In this document: in pieces, positions 25,865 through 36,422 of the stretch
How positions within the stretch are numbered: position 1 is the first letter of the stretch
Layout: every line of letters begins with the position of its first letter
Assembly: GCF_900187975.1 (NCBI RefSeq)
Contig: NZ_FZPC01000007.1
Span: forward strand, 62,001 to 126,000
Direction of reading: 5' to 3'
DNA from: Pseudomonas delhiensis
Lineage (GTDB): Bacteria > Pseudomonadota > Gammaproteobacteria > Pseudomonadales > Pseudomonadaceae
Length of the DNA stretch: 64,000 nucleotides
Notes under the pieces: generated by a model
Databases searched by the model: none
What the model saw: the letters and a program-made list of their open reading frames with translations, nothing else
What the model was told of the DNA's origin: nothing
Program-made: the position numbers and the translations under genes

Positions 25865-27151
25865 ATGCCCGGGAATATCGCTAAAAAAATAATAAACTCG
25901 GTATTCGTGACCACTGCAGCATTTCTTCCCACACAGGCACAATCTGCAGAGCCAAAAGAAATAAATATGCTCTATGCAAGCATACCTAAAGCCATCACTC
26001 AGAAATATCGTGAAGATTTAAGCTCTCTCCGCTACGCAGGTATAAACACCATTGCAGTGAAAGGATACTCCATAAACGAGATACAAACCAAAATAGTCAA
26101 TTTTCGCTCAGACCCTACCTTATCCAGATTCGAACTAATAATAGACATATCTGGGATACTCCACGACACGTGGAGTCTAAGGTCACCCAGCGTATGTGCG
26201 AAAGGGAGTGAGTATTTACCAGACGAAACAAAGGACATACTTAAATCAATAACATCCTTGGGCTTATCCAACGACACTATCTCCGGCTACTACACATTCG
26301 ACGAACCGGCAATTACTATCTCCCAGACAGGAAAGAAAGGAATCTGCAAAGAATTCCAAGAGCTAATCTACAAGCAAATCAGAAGCCTAGATACAAACAA
26401 AGAAAAAAGACCAGTACTAGTTTCCAACACTTTCTGGAGTTTGAGTGACGACAAGATCAAAGAAACAATGAGCACCAACATTCAAGATGCAACATTCCTA
26501 GAGATATATGATGGAGATATTCGAGCACTCATAGACACATTTGAAAAACTAAAAAGAAATAATTTACACAAAAACAAATATATATACACCTTTCCTGCCT
26601 ACAATACAGAAGCATGCGCATCCCCTTATTTTAACGAGCAATTTCAACCCGCCTTGTATCAGGCGATAAAAAGCACCTTTGGAAACACATCCATACCCAG
26701 CCTAGGGGTTTCATACTTTGCCTATTGGCCAGAAAACAAACCAGACTTCAAATACTCGATAGACAACTGCAGGGAAATAGCAGAATCAACAATAGAACAC
26801 CTAAAAAATCTACCCGACCTCATTATAACAAAGCTATCAAATACCCCTAAAGACTTCCTCCCAGGCGAGCCTGTGGAATTTTCCGCAGAGATAAAAAACA
26901 TAGGAGGCAGAGAGCTACCAAACCAATGGATTGGAGTCTTGCTTTTAATTGATGGCAAATGCCCAGCCTCAGGCTGCATGTGGGGAGGAACAACGAGCTC
27001 TTTAGCGATTGGAGAAACAAAGAAAATTTCAATTAACGGCAATGGCTCTTGGCGAGCAGAAGCAGGCACACACAAGATCACAGCATTGGTCGATGACCAA
27101 AAATATGCAGTTGAAGCAAAAAAATCAATAACACTATTTCAAGAAAAATAA
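25865..27151 (+). CDS. Secreted protein with TIM-barrel-like N-domain and CARDB-like C-domain (probably frameshifted)
   Basis: A 428-residue protein from a strong AAGGAGT site. A signal peptide ends near QAQSA-EPK (about 28). Residues 30-315 look like a glycosidase-like barrel: strand-helix units (NMLYASIPKAIT, YAGINTIAVKGY, FELIIDISG) and the motif GYYTFDEPA, whose Asp-Glu could be catalytic. I cannot name a family. Residues about 318-425 are a CARDB-like beta domain (PDLIITKLSN ... EIKNIGGRELPNQWIGV ... CPASGCMWGG ... AGTHKITALVDDQ). The stop TAA at 27149 comes directly after an A5 run. The next frame continues with a second copy of the same domain, so the original gene probably ran to 27522. 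Very AT-rich; foreign origin likely. Confidence 0.75.
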   Translation: MPGNIAKKIINSVFVTTAAFLPTQAQSAEPKEINMLYASIPKAITQKYREDLSSLRYAGINTIAVKGYSINEIQTKIVNFRSDPTLSRFELIIDISGILHDTWSLRSPSVCAKGSEYLPDETKDILKSITSLGLSNDTISGYYTFDEPAITISQTGKKGICKEFQELIYKQIRSLDTNKEKRPVLVSNTFWSLSDDKIKETMSTNIQDATFLEIYDGDIRALIDTFEKLKRNNLHKNKYIYTFPAYNTEACASPYFNEQFQPALYQAIKSTFGNTSIPSLGVSYFAYWPENKPDFKYSIDNCREIAESTIEHLKNLPDLIITKLSNTPKDFLPGEPVEFSAEIKNIGGRELPNQWIGVLLLIDGKCPASGCMWGGTTSSLAIGETKKISINGNGSWRAEAGTHKITALVDDQKYAVEAKKSITLFQEK

Positions 27152-27213
27152 ACATTCAAAACAAGCCAGACCTCACTCCTACCAGCCTACATTGGAGCCC
27201 ATCATCGCCAGTT

Positions 27214-27522
27214 GTGGGAAGCCCCCTAGCTCTCTCCGTGGAAGTTGAAAACATAGGAAATATTACCACACCAAATGATTGGATAGGCGTTCTATACACC
27301 ATCAACGGCATATGTCCCGAAGCAATGCACTGCCAATGGGGCGGTGTAAAAACAAGCTTAGAACCTGGTGAAAAAATAATAATCGGCACCAATGAGAGCT
27401 TATGGAACTCCACGCTAGGAACGCATCAAATAGGAGCATTGATCGATGACCAAAATCTAATAAAAGAATCAAACGAAGACAACAACATCATAACAAGGCC
27501 CATAACAGTCAAACCAAAATAG
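27214..27522 (+). CDS. Second CARDB-like domain, likely displaced 3' part of the preceding gene
   Basis: The open frame encodes a second CARDB-like domain closely parallel to the last domain of the preceding gene: NDWIGVLYTINGICPEAMHC-QWGG ... LGTHQIGALIDDQN. Homology begins at codons for PDLTPTSLHWSP (from 27166), yet the only possible start is GTG 27214, inside the domain; no ATG, GTG or TTG lies between 27151 and 27214 in this frame. Independent translation would therefore give a broken domain. A -1 shift at the A5 run 27144-27148 joins it seamlessly to the upstream gene (EK-INIQNKPDL). It is either a pseudogene fragment, a sequencing error, or a product of slippage. Confidence 0.6.
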   Translation: MGSPLALSVEVENIGNITTPNDWIGVLYTINGICPEAMHCQWGGVKTSLEPGEKIIIGTNESLWNSTLGTHQIGALIDDQNLIKESNEDNNIITRPITVKPK

Positions 27523-27527
27523 GCATT

Positions 27528-28349
27528 ATGAAAAGCAAAATCATAATCAACGACTACTCTACATATTCCCCCAAAAGAAGAGACAGCCTGGAAAACTCTC
27601 CAGTAAGATACTTACTAGACAAGCACTACCTTGAAAACAAAACAAAAATAGAAAACAAACTAAATAGATTTATATCACTCAAGGAGCAGCTTTGTGAAAT
27701 AAGCAGGGATTTCAACAAGGACAGGCCGCAGGCGCCCAACTGGATAAATGGCTGGTTGCCTGGCGCCGACGCCCTTTCGCTCTACGGCTATGCGGCCCTC
27801 GGGAACCCCCGCCACTACGTCGAGGTCGGTTCGGGCAACTCGACGAAGTTCGTCCGCCAGGCCATCAAGGACCATGACCTGCAAACCAGGATCATTTCGA
27901 TAGACCCATGTCCCCGTGCCGAGATAGATGCCATTTGCGATGAAGTCGTCAGGGCTCCGCTGGAGGAGCTGGATACAGGCTTCTTTTCGATGCTTCAGGA
28001 GGGGGATGTCTTCTTTATCGACAACAGCCATCGGTCATTCCAGAATTCCGATGTGACGGTCTTCTTCACAGAGATACTTCCCACCCTGCGTGCCGGCATA
28101 ACCATTGGCATACACGACATCTACCTCCCATTCGACTACCCCAACGAATGGGCGGACCGCTTCTACAACGAACAGTATCTACTGTGCTGTTACTTGCTGG
28201 GCGGGATGAACAGGCTGGAGATCGAACTACCTCTGGTTTACCTCTACTACTGCACCGAGAGCATGCAGTTACTGAACGACCTCTGGGCCGACGAGAGAAT
28301 GAAAGGCGTAGAGAAGCATGGGGCAGCGTTCTGGCTCAGAACGACCTAG
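27528..28349 (+). CDS. Class I SAM-dependent methyltransferase-like protein
   Basis: A 273-residue protein with a Rossmann methyltransferase core: motif I YVEVGSGNSTKFVRQA (about 97-112), an acidic second strand IISIDPCPRAE, then GDVFFIDNSHRSFQNSDV and GITIGIHDIYLP. This resembles the Methyltransf_24 type found in glycan and surface-polysaccharide loci. Substrate unknown. Base composition changes inside the gene: codons 1-64 are AT-rich like the island, and from about 27720 onward the sequence is GC-richer. The start ATG 27528 lies five bases after the CARDB stop. Confidence 0.75.
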   Translation: MKSKIIINDYSTYSPKRRDSLENSPVRYLLDKHYLENKTKIENKLNRFISLKEQLCEISRDFNKDRPQAPNWINGWLPGADALSLYGYAALGNPRHYVEVGSGNSTKFVRQAIKDHDLQTRIISIDPCPRAEIDAICDEVVRAPLEELDTGFFSMLQEGDVFFIDNSHRSFQNSDVTVFFTEILPTLRAGITIGIHDIYLPFDYPNEWADRFYNEQYLLCCYLLGGMNRLEIELPLVYLYYCTESMQLLNDLWADERMKGVEKHGAAFWLRTT

Positions 28350-28413
28350 CCCCGCAAGGGGCTCCGGCAGCAAGTCCACAGGCTACGGACCAGGTAGCCT
28401 GCGGAGCGTCCTT
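28350..28413. terminator. Possible bidirectional terminator region
   Basis: Between the convergent methyltransferase and thyA: AGCCCC-GCAA-GGGGCT (28349-28364) and AGGCTACGG-ACC-AGGTAGCCT (about 28379-28399) are short hairpins. Neither has a clear T run, so confidence is low. Confidence 0.35.
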
Positions 28414-29208
28414 CTAGACCGCCACGGGCGCCTTGATGTGCGGATGGGCTTCGTAGCCGACCAGTTCGAAGTCCTCGAAGCGGAAGTCGAACAGGTCCTT
28501 CACCGCCGGGTTGAGCTTCATGGTCGGCAGCGCCAGCGGCTCGCGGGTCAGCTGCAGGTCGGCCTGCTCCAGGTGGTTGGCGTACAGGTGGCAGTCGCCG
28601 CCGGTCCAGATGAAGTCGCCCGGCCGCAGGCCGGCGACCTGCGCCACCATCAGCGTCAGCAGCGCGTAGCTGGCGATGTTGAAGGGCACGCCTAGGAAGA
28701 TGTCCGCCGAGCGCTGGTACAGCTGGCAGCTGAGCTTGCCGTCGGCGACGTAGAACTGGAACAGCGCGTGGCACGGCGGCAGGGCCATCTCGTCGATCAG
28801 CGCGGGGTTCCAGGCCGAGACGATCAGCCGGCGCGAGTCCGGGTTGTTCTTCAGCATCGTCATCAGGTTGGCGATCTGGTCGATGTGGCGGCCATCCGGC
28901 GCCGGCCAGGAGCGCCACTGGTAGCCGTAGACCGGGCCCAGCTCGCCGTTCTCGTCGGCCCATTCGTCCCAGATGGAGACGCCGTTTTCCTTCAGGTAGG
29001 CGATGTTGGTCGAACCCTTGAGGAACCACAGCAGCTCGTGGACGATCGATTTCAGGTGGCACTTCTTGGTGGTCACCAGGGGGAAGCCTTCGCCCAGGTC
29101 GAAGCGCATCTGGTGGCCGAACACGCTGTAGGTGCCGGTGCCGGTACGGTCGCTCTTGAAGGTGCCGTGCTCGCGCACGTGGCGCATCAGGTCGAGGTAC
29201 TGTTTCAT
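28414..29208 (-). CDS. thyA: Thymidylate synthase
   Basis: ThyA converts dUMP to dTMP using methylene-THF. The 264-residue protein is the same length as the E. coli enzyme, with nucleophile Cys146 in [23 protein letters not shown], the [20 protein letters not shown] core and the C-terminal [10 protein letters not shown]. In most pseudomonads lgt lies immediately upstream in the same operon; here lgt is absent and a 300+ base gap precedes the gene. Confidence 0.98.
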   Translation of the reverse strand: MKQYLDLMRHVREHGTFKSDRTGTGTYSVFGHQMRFDLGEGFPLVTTKKCHLKSIVHELLWFLKGSTNIAYLKENGVSIWDEWADENGELGPVYGYQWRSWPAPDGRHIDQIANLMTMLKNNPDSRRLIVSAWNPALIDEMALPPCHALFQFYVADGKLSCQLYQRSADIFLGVPFNIASYALLTLMVAQVAGLRPGDFIWTGGDCHLYANHLEQADLQLTREPLALPTMKLNPAVKDLFDFRFEDFELVGYEAHPHIKAPVAV

Positions 29209-29569
29209 GGAAAACCCGTGTCGTAGAGAGGTCCGCGAGGCACGCCGAAGGTTCGGCGCGGGCGCATTCGCCCTGCAGAATCGCGAGATGCCGCAATACT
29301 AAGGGGCAGGCCTGCGTACCGCCAGCCTTGCCGACGATGTGCGGCGTCGTGGCCGTGGAACACAGCCTCCAGTACCTGCTGCCCGGCTACCTGCGCAGTG
29401 CCAGGGCGGCCAGCGACGGCGAGCGCAAGCCACGCCATCCTCCAGCCCTGAACCTGGCCTCACACCCAAGGGTGAAGCCGCCCCCCTGACCGGGGGTTTG
29501 ACATCCCCCCGCCTGTCACTGAAGCTGCTGCCACCGTGATACATGCCTGCCCGAACAACGGACGTCCGC
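29209..29569. other. Divergent intergenic region, thyA / octaheme cytochrome
   Basis: No well-supported gene. A 50-codon ORF (29337-29489, + strand) exists but has no ribosome site or recognisable family. A GC hairpin CCCCC-TGAC-CGGGGG lies at about 29482-29497, ahead of TTTGACATC. The gap probably contains both divergent promoters. It may mark the site where the lgt side of the thyA operon was lost or rearranged. Confidence 0.5.
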
Positions 29570-31939
29570 ATGCAGAAGCCTGCCAAGAAGAAAGACCGGA
29601 AAGGGGCCGCACCGGCCCACACCCCCGCCACCCCGCGCCTGGCGCGGAACCTGGCCACCGCGCTGGTCGCCGTGCTGTTGCTGGCCAGCGCCGCCGCCTG
29701 GTGGTACGTGGAACACAGCGCCCCGTCGCTGCCCATCGCGGCCCCGCCCGCCCCTCCGGCGAAGCCCGTGGTGGCCGAGGCGCCCAAGGCCGGCTTCGTC
29801 GACGAGCAGCAATGCCAGGGCTGCCACCAGGGCCAGTTCCAGGACTGGCAGGGCTCGCACCACCACAAGGCGATGCAGGTGGCCAGCGAGGCCAACGTGC
29901 TGGGCGACTTCGCCGACGTGAAGTTCAAGGGCGAGGCCGAAAGCACCCGCTTCTTCCGCAAGGGCGGGGAATTCTGGGTCAACACGCCCGGCGCCGACGG
30001 CAAGCCGGCGGACTTCAAGGTGGCCTACACCTTCGGCGTGGCCCCGCTGCAGCAGTACCTGCTGGAATACCCCGGCGGCCGCCTGCAGGCCCTGGGCGTG
30101 GCCTGGGATACCCAGAAGCACCGCTGGTTCGAGCTCAACCCCGGGCAGCGCGTCGACTTCAAGGACGAGCTGCACTGGACGCGCCCGACGCAGAACGCCA
30201 ACTTCATGTGCATCGAGTGCCACACCACCGACTTCAAGCGCAACTTCGACGCCGGCAAGAACGCCTTCGCCAGCCACTGGCAGAGCCTGGGCGTCGGCTG
30301 CCAGGCCTGCCACGGCCCGGCCTCGCGCCACCTGGAGTGGGCGAAGAAGCCCGACGGCGACGCCAGCCGCGGCTTCGACAAGCCGCTGGGCGCCAGCACC
30401 GCCGCCAGCGAGCTGGTGGAGAACTGCGCGCGCTGCCACGCCCGCCGCGCGCCGCTGGGCGACGGCTTCCAGCACAGCCACCGGTTCATGGACGACTACC
30501 TGCCCAGCCTGCTGACCCGCGAGCTGTACCAGATCGACGGCAAGATCAAGGACGAGGTCTTCGAGTGGGGTTCCTTCACCCAGAGCAAGATGTTCGAGAA
30601 GGGCGTGAAGTGCACCGACTGCCACAACCCCCACAGCGGCCAGGTGAAGATCGCCGGCAACGGCCTCTGCCTGCAGTGCCACAACAAGGCCGGCAAGCCG
30701 GTGCGCCCGGGCATCGACGGCAAGGGCCTGCTGGCGAAGGACTACGACTCGCCCGAGCACCATCACCATGAACCCGGCACCCCGGGCGCGCAGTGCACCG
30801 CCTGCCACATGCCGGGCAAGTACTACATGGTCAACCACTACCGGCATGACCACAGCTTCAGCATCCCCGACCCGCAGCACGCGCAGAAGATAGGCGCGCC
30901 GGATGCCTGCATGGGCTGCCACCGCGACAGCGCCTCGAAGGTCGCCGAGCAGTTCCGCCTGTGGTACGCCAGCGAGGCGAAGCAGCGCGGCAGCGTGCCG
31001 CGCTACGACGACACCCTGTGGAAGGCCCGCAACGGCCAGCCCGGCGCCTCGCGGGCGCTGCACCTGCTGCTGGCCAGCAACGAGCTGCCGGCGATCCGCC
31101 GCGCCACCCTGCTCGCCGAACTGCCCGCCTACCCCAGCTCGCGTTCCCTGGAGCTGGCCAGCCAGGGCCTGCGGGACGCCGACCCACAGGTGCGCAACAC
31201 CGCCATAGGCGCGGTCGCCGCCCTGGCCGGCCCGCCGCGCCAGGCGCTGCTGCTGGCGCCGCTGCTGGACGACCCGCTGCGCGCCGTGCGTCTCTCCGCC
31301 ACCTGGCAGCTGGCGCAGTTGCCGCCGGAAGTGCGCGCCGGGCTGCAGGCGCCGCTGGCCAAGGGCCTGAAGGAGTACGAGGAAGTCCAGTTGAGCCTGG
31401 CCGAGCGCGCCGAGTCCAACCTCAACCGCGCCATGCTCTACCAGGTCACCGGCCGCGACGCCGAGGTGGAGCCGGCGCTGCGCGCGGCCCTGGTGCGCGA
31501 CCCCGACTTCCTGCCGGCACTGGTCAGCCTCTACCAGTGGCTGGAAGCCCGCCAGCGCCCCGACGAAGCCCGCCAGTTGCTGGACGGCGCGCTCAAGCGC
31601 CACCCGCAGTCGGGCCTGCTGCACCACGCCCTGGGCCTGGCGCTGATCCGCCAGGGCCAGCGCGACGCAGCGCTCAAGGAACTGCAGGAGGCGGTGCGCC
31701 TGGCCCCGGACAGCGCGCAGTTCCGCTACATCCTGGCCATCGGCCTGCACGACAGCGGCCAGGCCGACGCTGCCTGCCGCCAGTTGGAGCAACTGCTGCA
31801 GCGCCACCCGGCCAACCGCGACGCACGCCTGGCGCTGATCGCCTACCTGCGCGAGATCGGCCAGTTGGAGAAGGTGCAGATGCAACTGGCCGAGCTGGAA
31901 CAGCAGAACCCCGACGACCCGGCGCTCAAGGGCGAATGA
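29570..31939 (+). CDS. Membrane-anchored octaheme cytochrome c with HEAT and TPR repeats
   Basis: A 789-residue protein (798 if the weaker ATG 29543 is used). A basic N-terminus and one membrane anchor (ATALVAVLLLASAAAWWY) lead to a periplasmic multiheme domain with eight CxxCH motifs: CQGCH, CIECH, CQACH, CARCH, CTDCH, CLQCH, CTACH and CMGCH. The spacing resembles the cytochrome c554/NrfA-related multiheme fold. The second half is HEAT-like helical repeats (about 480-580), then TPRs (about 595-780, HPQSGLLHHALGLALIRQGQ and similar). It probably moves electrons in the periplasm while the repeats recruit a partner. No redox partner gene is adjacent. ATG 29570 has a better-spaced CGGA site. Confidence 0.85.
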   Translation: MQKPAKKKDRKGAAPAHTPATPRLARNLATALVAVLLLASAAAWWYVEHSAPSLPIAAPPAPPAKPVVAEAPKAGFVDEQQCQGCHQGQFQDWQGSHHHKAMQVASEANVLGDFADVKFKGEAESTRFFRKGGEFWVNTPGADGKPADFKVAYTFGVAPLQQYLLEYPGGRLQALGVAWDTQKHRWFELNPGQRVDFKDELHWTRPTQNANFMCIECHTTDFKRNFDAGKNAFASHWQSLGVGCQACHGPASRHLEWAKKPDGDASRGFDKPLGASTAASELVENCARCHARRAPLGDGFQHSHRFMDDYLPSLLTRELYQIDGKIKDEVFEWGSFTQSKMFEKGVKCTDCHNPHSGQVKIAGNGLCLQCHNKAGKPVRPGIDGKGLLAKDYDSPEHHHHEPGTPGAQCTACHMPGKYYMVNHYRHDHSFSIPDPQHAQKIGAPDACMGCHRDSASKVAEQFRLWYASEAKQRGSVPRYDDTLWKARNGQPGASRALHLLLASNELPAIRRATLLAELPAYPSSRSLELASQGLRDADPQVRNTAIGAVAALAGPPRQALLLAPLLDDPLRAVRLSATWQLAQLPPEVRAGLQAPLAKGLKEYEEVQLSLAERAESNLNRAMLYQVTGRDAEVEPALRAALVRDPDFLPALVSLYQWLEARQRPDEARQLLDGALKRHPQSGLLHHALGLALIRQGQRDAALKELQEAVRLAPDSAQFRYILAIGLHDSGQADAACRQLEQLLQRHPANRDARLALIAYLREIGQLEKVQMQLAELEQQNPDDPALKGE

Positions 31940-32039
31940 CGGCGCCATTCGGAAGCGCCCTATTCCACCGGGCGCTCCGGAACTCGCCGGCGGGCAGGCA
32001 CTCTGAGGGGACGCGAACGCAGTCACCCAAGGAGCACCC

Positions 32040-32363
32040 ATGCGTATCCCCGGAGCGGCCCTGGCCGTCGCCCTGTCCACCCTCCCCTTCGCCGGCGCCC
32101 AGGCCGAAGACGCCGGCTTCTGGCGCGGCGTGCTGTCCACCGGCGCCACCACCGCCTCCAGCTACCTGACCAGCCGCGACGACCACAAACTGGTCGGCCC
32201 GCTGGCCGAGGACGCCGGCAGCTTCGTCGCCAGCGCCGGCGCCATCCGCGGCCCCTGGCTGGAAGCCGAACTGCAGCGCCTGCGCAGCGACTACCCGCAG
32301 TTGCAGCAGCACAGCGACCTGGAGCTGGCCAGCGCCATCCTCGGCGGTCGAGAGGCGCCCTGA
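32040..32363 (+). CDS. DUF2388 exported protein, copy 1
   Basis: A 107-residue exported protein: signal peptide to AQA-ED (about 22), then the DUF2388 block FWRGVLSTGATTASSYLTSR ... DDHKLV ... DAGSFVASAGAIRGPWLEAELQRLR ... DLELASAIL. The family is small, Pseudomonas-restricted as far as I know, and of unknown role. AAGGAGCACCC precedes ATG 32040. The next gene is a paralog; tandem copies are typical for this family. Confidence 0.88.
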   Translation: MRIPGAALAVALSTLPFAGAQAEDAGFWRGVLSTGATTASSYLTSRDDHKLVGPLAEDAGSFVASAGAIRGPWLEAELQRLRSDYPQLQQHSDLELASAILGGREAP

Positions 32364-32481
32364 ATCAGATGCTCCGGGCCCATCGGCGCGGGCCCGGAAC
32401 TTACCGCCGAGCAGTTTCCCTGAACTCCCCGGCGCAGTTGCGGCTCACAGAAGCATGCGGACCTACGGAGGAGAAACTCCC

Positions 32482-32808
32482 ATGCGCATGCTCAAACTGA
32501 CCGGCATCCTCGCCCTCTTCAGCCTGCTGCCCCTGGCCCCGGCCATGGCCGACGGTTTCTGGCGCGACATCATCTCCTCCGGGGCCACCACCGCCTCGAC
32601 CTACCTGACCTTCAAGCACGACCACAAGCTGATCCTCGCCGCCCGCGACGACGCCGGCAGCTACGTGGCCAGCGACGGCGCCATCCGCGGCCCCTACCTG
32701 GAAGCCGCGCTGCAGCGCCTGCGCAACGACCATCCGGAGCTGCAGCAACGCAGCGACATGGAGCTGGCCAATGCCATCCTGATGAGCCAGGAAGGTGTGG
32801 TGCAGTAA
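32482..32808 (+). CDS. DUF2388 exported protein, copy 2
   Basis: A 108-residue paralog of the preceding gene with the same plan: signal peptide to PAMA-DG, FWRDIISSGATTASTYLTF, DHKLILAARDDAGSYVASDG, AIRGPYLEAALQRLRNDHPE, SDMELANAILM. ATG 32482 sits after GGAGGAGAAAC; a second ATG six bases later is possible. It is 118 bases from copy 1, so it may have its own promoter. Function unknown. Confidence 0.88.
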   Translation: MRMLKLTGILALFSLLPLAPAMADGFWRDIISSGATTASTYLTFKHDHKLILAARDDAGSYVASDGAIRGPYLEAALQRLRNDHPELQQRSDMELANAILMSQEGVVQ

Positions 32809-32819
32809 TGCCGTGTGCC

Positions 32820-32972
32820 GTGGCGATGGGTATCGCTGCGCTCAACGCCATCCTACGGAGCTGCACCCGCCCGAACCGTAGGGCGAATAACGCGAAGCGT
32901 TATCCGCCGCCGGCCGGAACACCGGAGCTTGAGGGTAACGGCGGATAACGCCGTAGGCGTTATGCGCCCTAC
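32820..32972. repeat. Two further intergenic repeat types
   Basis: GATGGGTATCGCTGCGCTCA ending in CATCCTACG (about 32826-32857) matches the common Pseudomonas 'GGGTATCGC-GCTCAACCC' palindrome. It is followed by an inverted pair GTAGGGCGAATAACGC / GCGTTATGCGCCCTAC (32878-32972) with internal GCGTTATCCGCCG. A degraded relative of the second type occurs at 54767-54834. They lie between convergent DUF2388 and gcvP genes. Confidence 0.75.
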
Positions 32973-33005
32973 GAAAATGCCCCGCCACATCCCGGGCGGC
33001 TGCCT

Positions 33006-35882
<2,877 letters not shown>

Positions 35883-35940
35883 GGCCTGGACCTCGATCGG
35901 GAATGCACGATCAAGACAGGATAGGCCAGGCAGGAAGAAC

Positions 35941-35964
35941 AAGGCCCCGACTGAGCGGGGCCTT
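35941..35964 (-). terminator. Hairpin between gcvH and gcvP
   Basis: On the minus strand AAGGCCCCG-CTCAGT-CGGGGCCTT forms a 9-bp stem followed by GTTCTTCC. It lies 17 bases after gcvH and about 60 bases before gcvP. It probably terminates part of the gcvTH transcription and sets lower gcvP levels. Confidence 0.8.
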
Positions 35965-35981
35965 GGGGGGCGGCAGGGCGA

Positions 35982-36371
35982 TCAGGCGTCTGCGTCGCAG
36001 GCGGCCTGGTAGCCGGCGGCGTCCAGCAGCTTGTCCAGCTCGGCCGGGTTGCTCGGCTTGAGCTTGAAGAACCAGGAGCCGTAGGGGTCGTTGTTGACTT
36101 CCTCGGGGGTGTCGGCCAGGACCTCGTTGATGGCGATCACCTCGCCACCGACCGGGGCGTAGATGTCAGAAGCGGCCTTGACCGATTCCACCACGCCGGC
36201 TTCCTGGCCAGCGTTGAGTTGCTTGCCGAGTTCCGGCAGCTCGACGAAGACCACGTCGCCCAGGGCTTCCTGGGCATGGTCGGAGATGCCCACGGTGACG
36301 GTACCGTCGGCTTCCAGGCGCGCCCACTCGTGGCTGGCGGCGTAACGCAGGTCGGCGGGAACATTGCTCAT
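35982..36371 (-). CDS. gcvH: Glycine cleavage system H protein
   Basis: GcvH is the lipoyl shuttle of the glycine cleavage system. The 129-residue protein has the lipoylation lysine Lys65 in [15 protein letters not shown] and the family blocks [20 protein letters not shown] and [14 protein letters not shown]. It sits between gcvT and gcvP. Confidence 0.97.
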   Translation of the reverse strand: MSNVPADLRYAASHEWARLEADGTVTVGISDHAQEALGDVVFVELPELGKQLNAGQEAGVVESVKAASDIYAPVGGEVIAINEVLADTPEEVNNDPYGSWFFKLKPSNPAELDKLLDAAGYQAACDADA

Positions 36372-36422
36372 CTTGTTTTCCTCGGGGACGGGGCAGCGGC
36401 GACGACGGGTCGCCTATGCAAT

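Noticed and set aside
27142-27151. Programmed -1 frameshift site joining the CARDB ORFs
   Set aside because: The A5 run is short and does not form a classic X-XXY-YYZ heptamer in frame; I also found no obvious downstream structure. Mutation or sequencing error is more likely, though slippage is not excluded.
29337-29489. 50-codon ORF between thyA and the cytochrome gene, considered as a small protein or lgt remnant
   Set aside because: No ribosome site, no similarity to Lgt that I can see, and no recognisable feature.
29516-32152. 878-codon minus-strand open frame opposite the octaheme cytochrome
   Set aside because: Shadow frame; the plus strand has eight CxxCH motifs.
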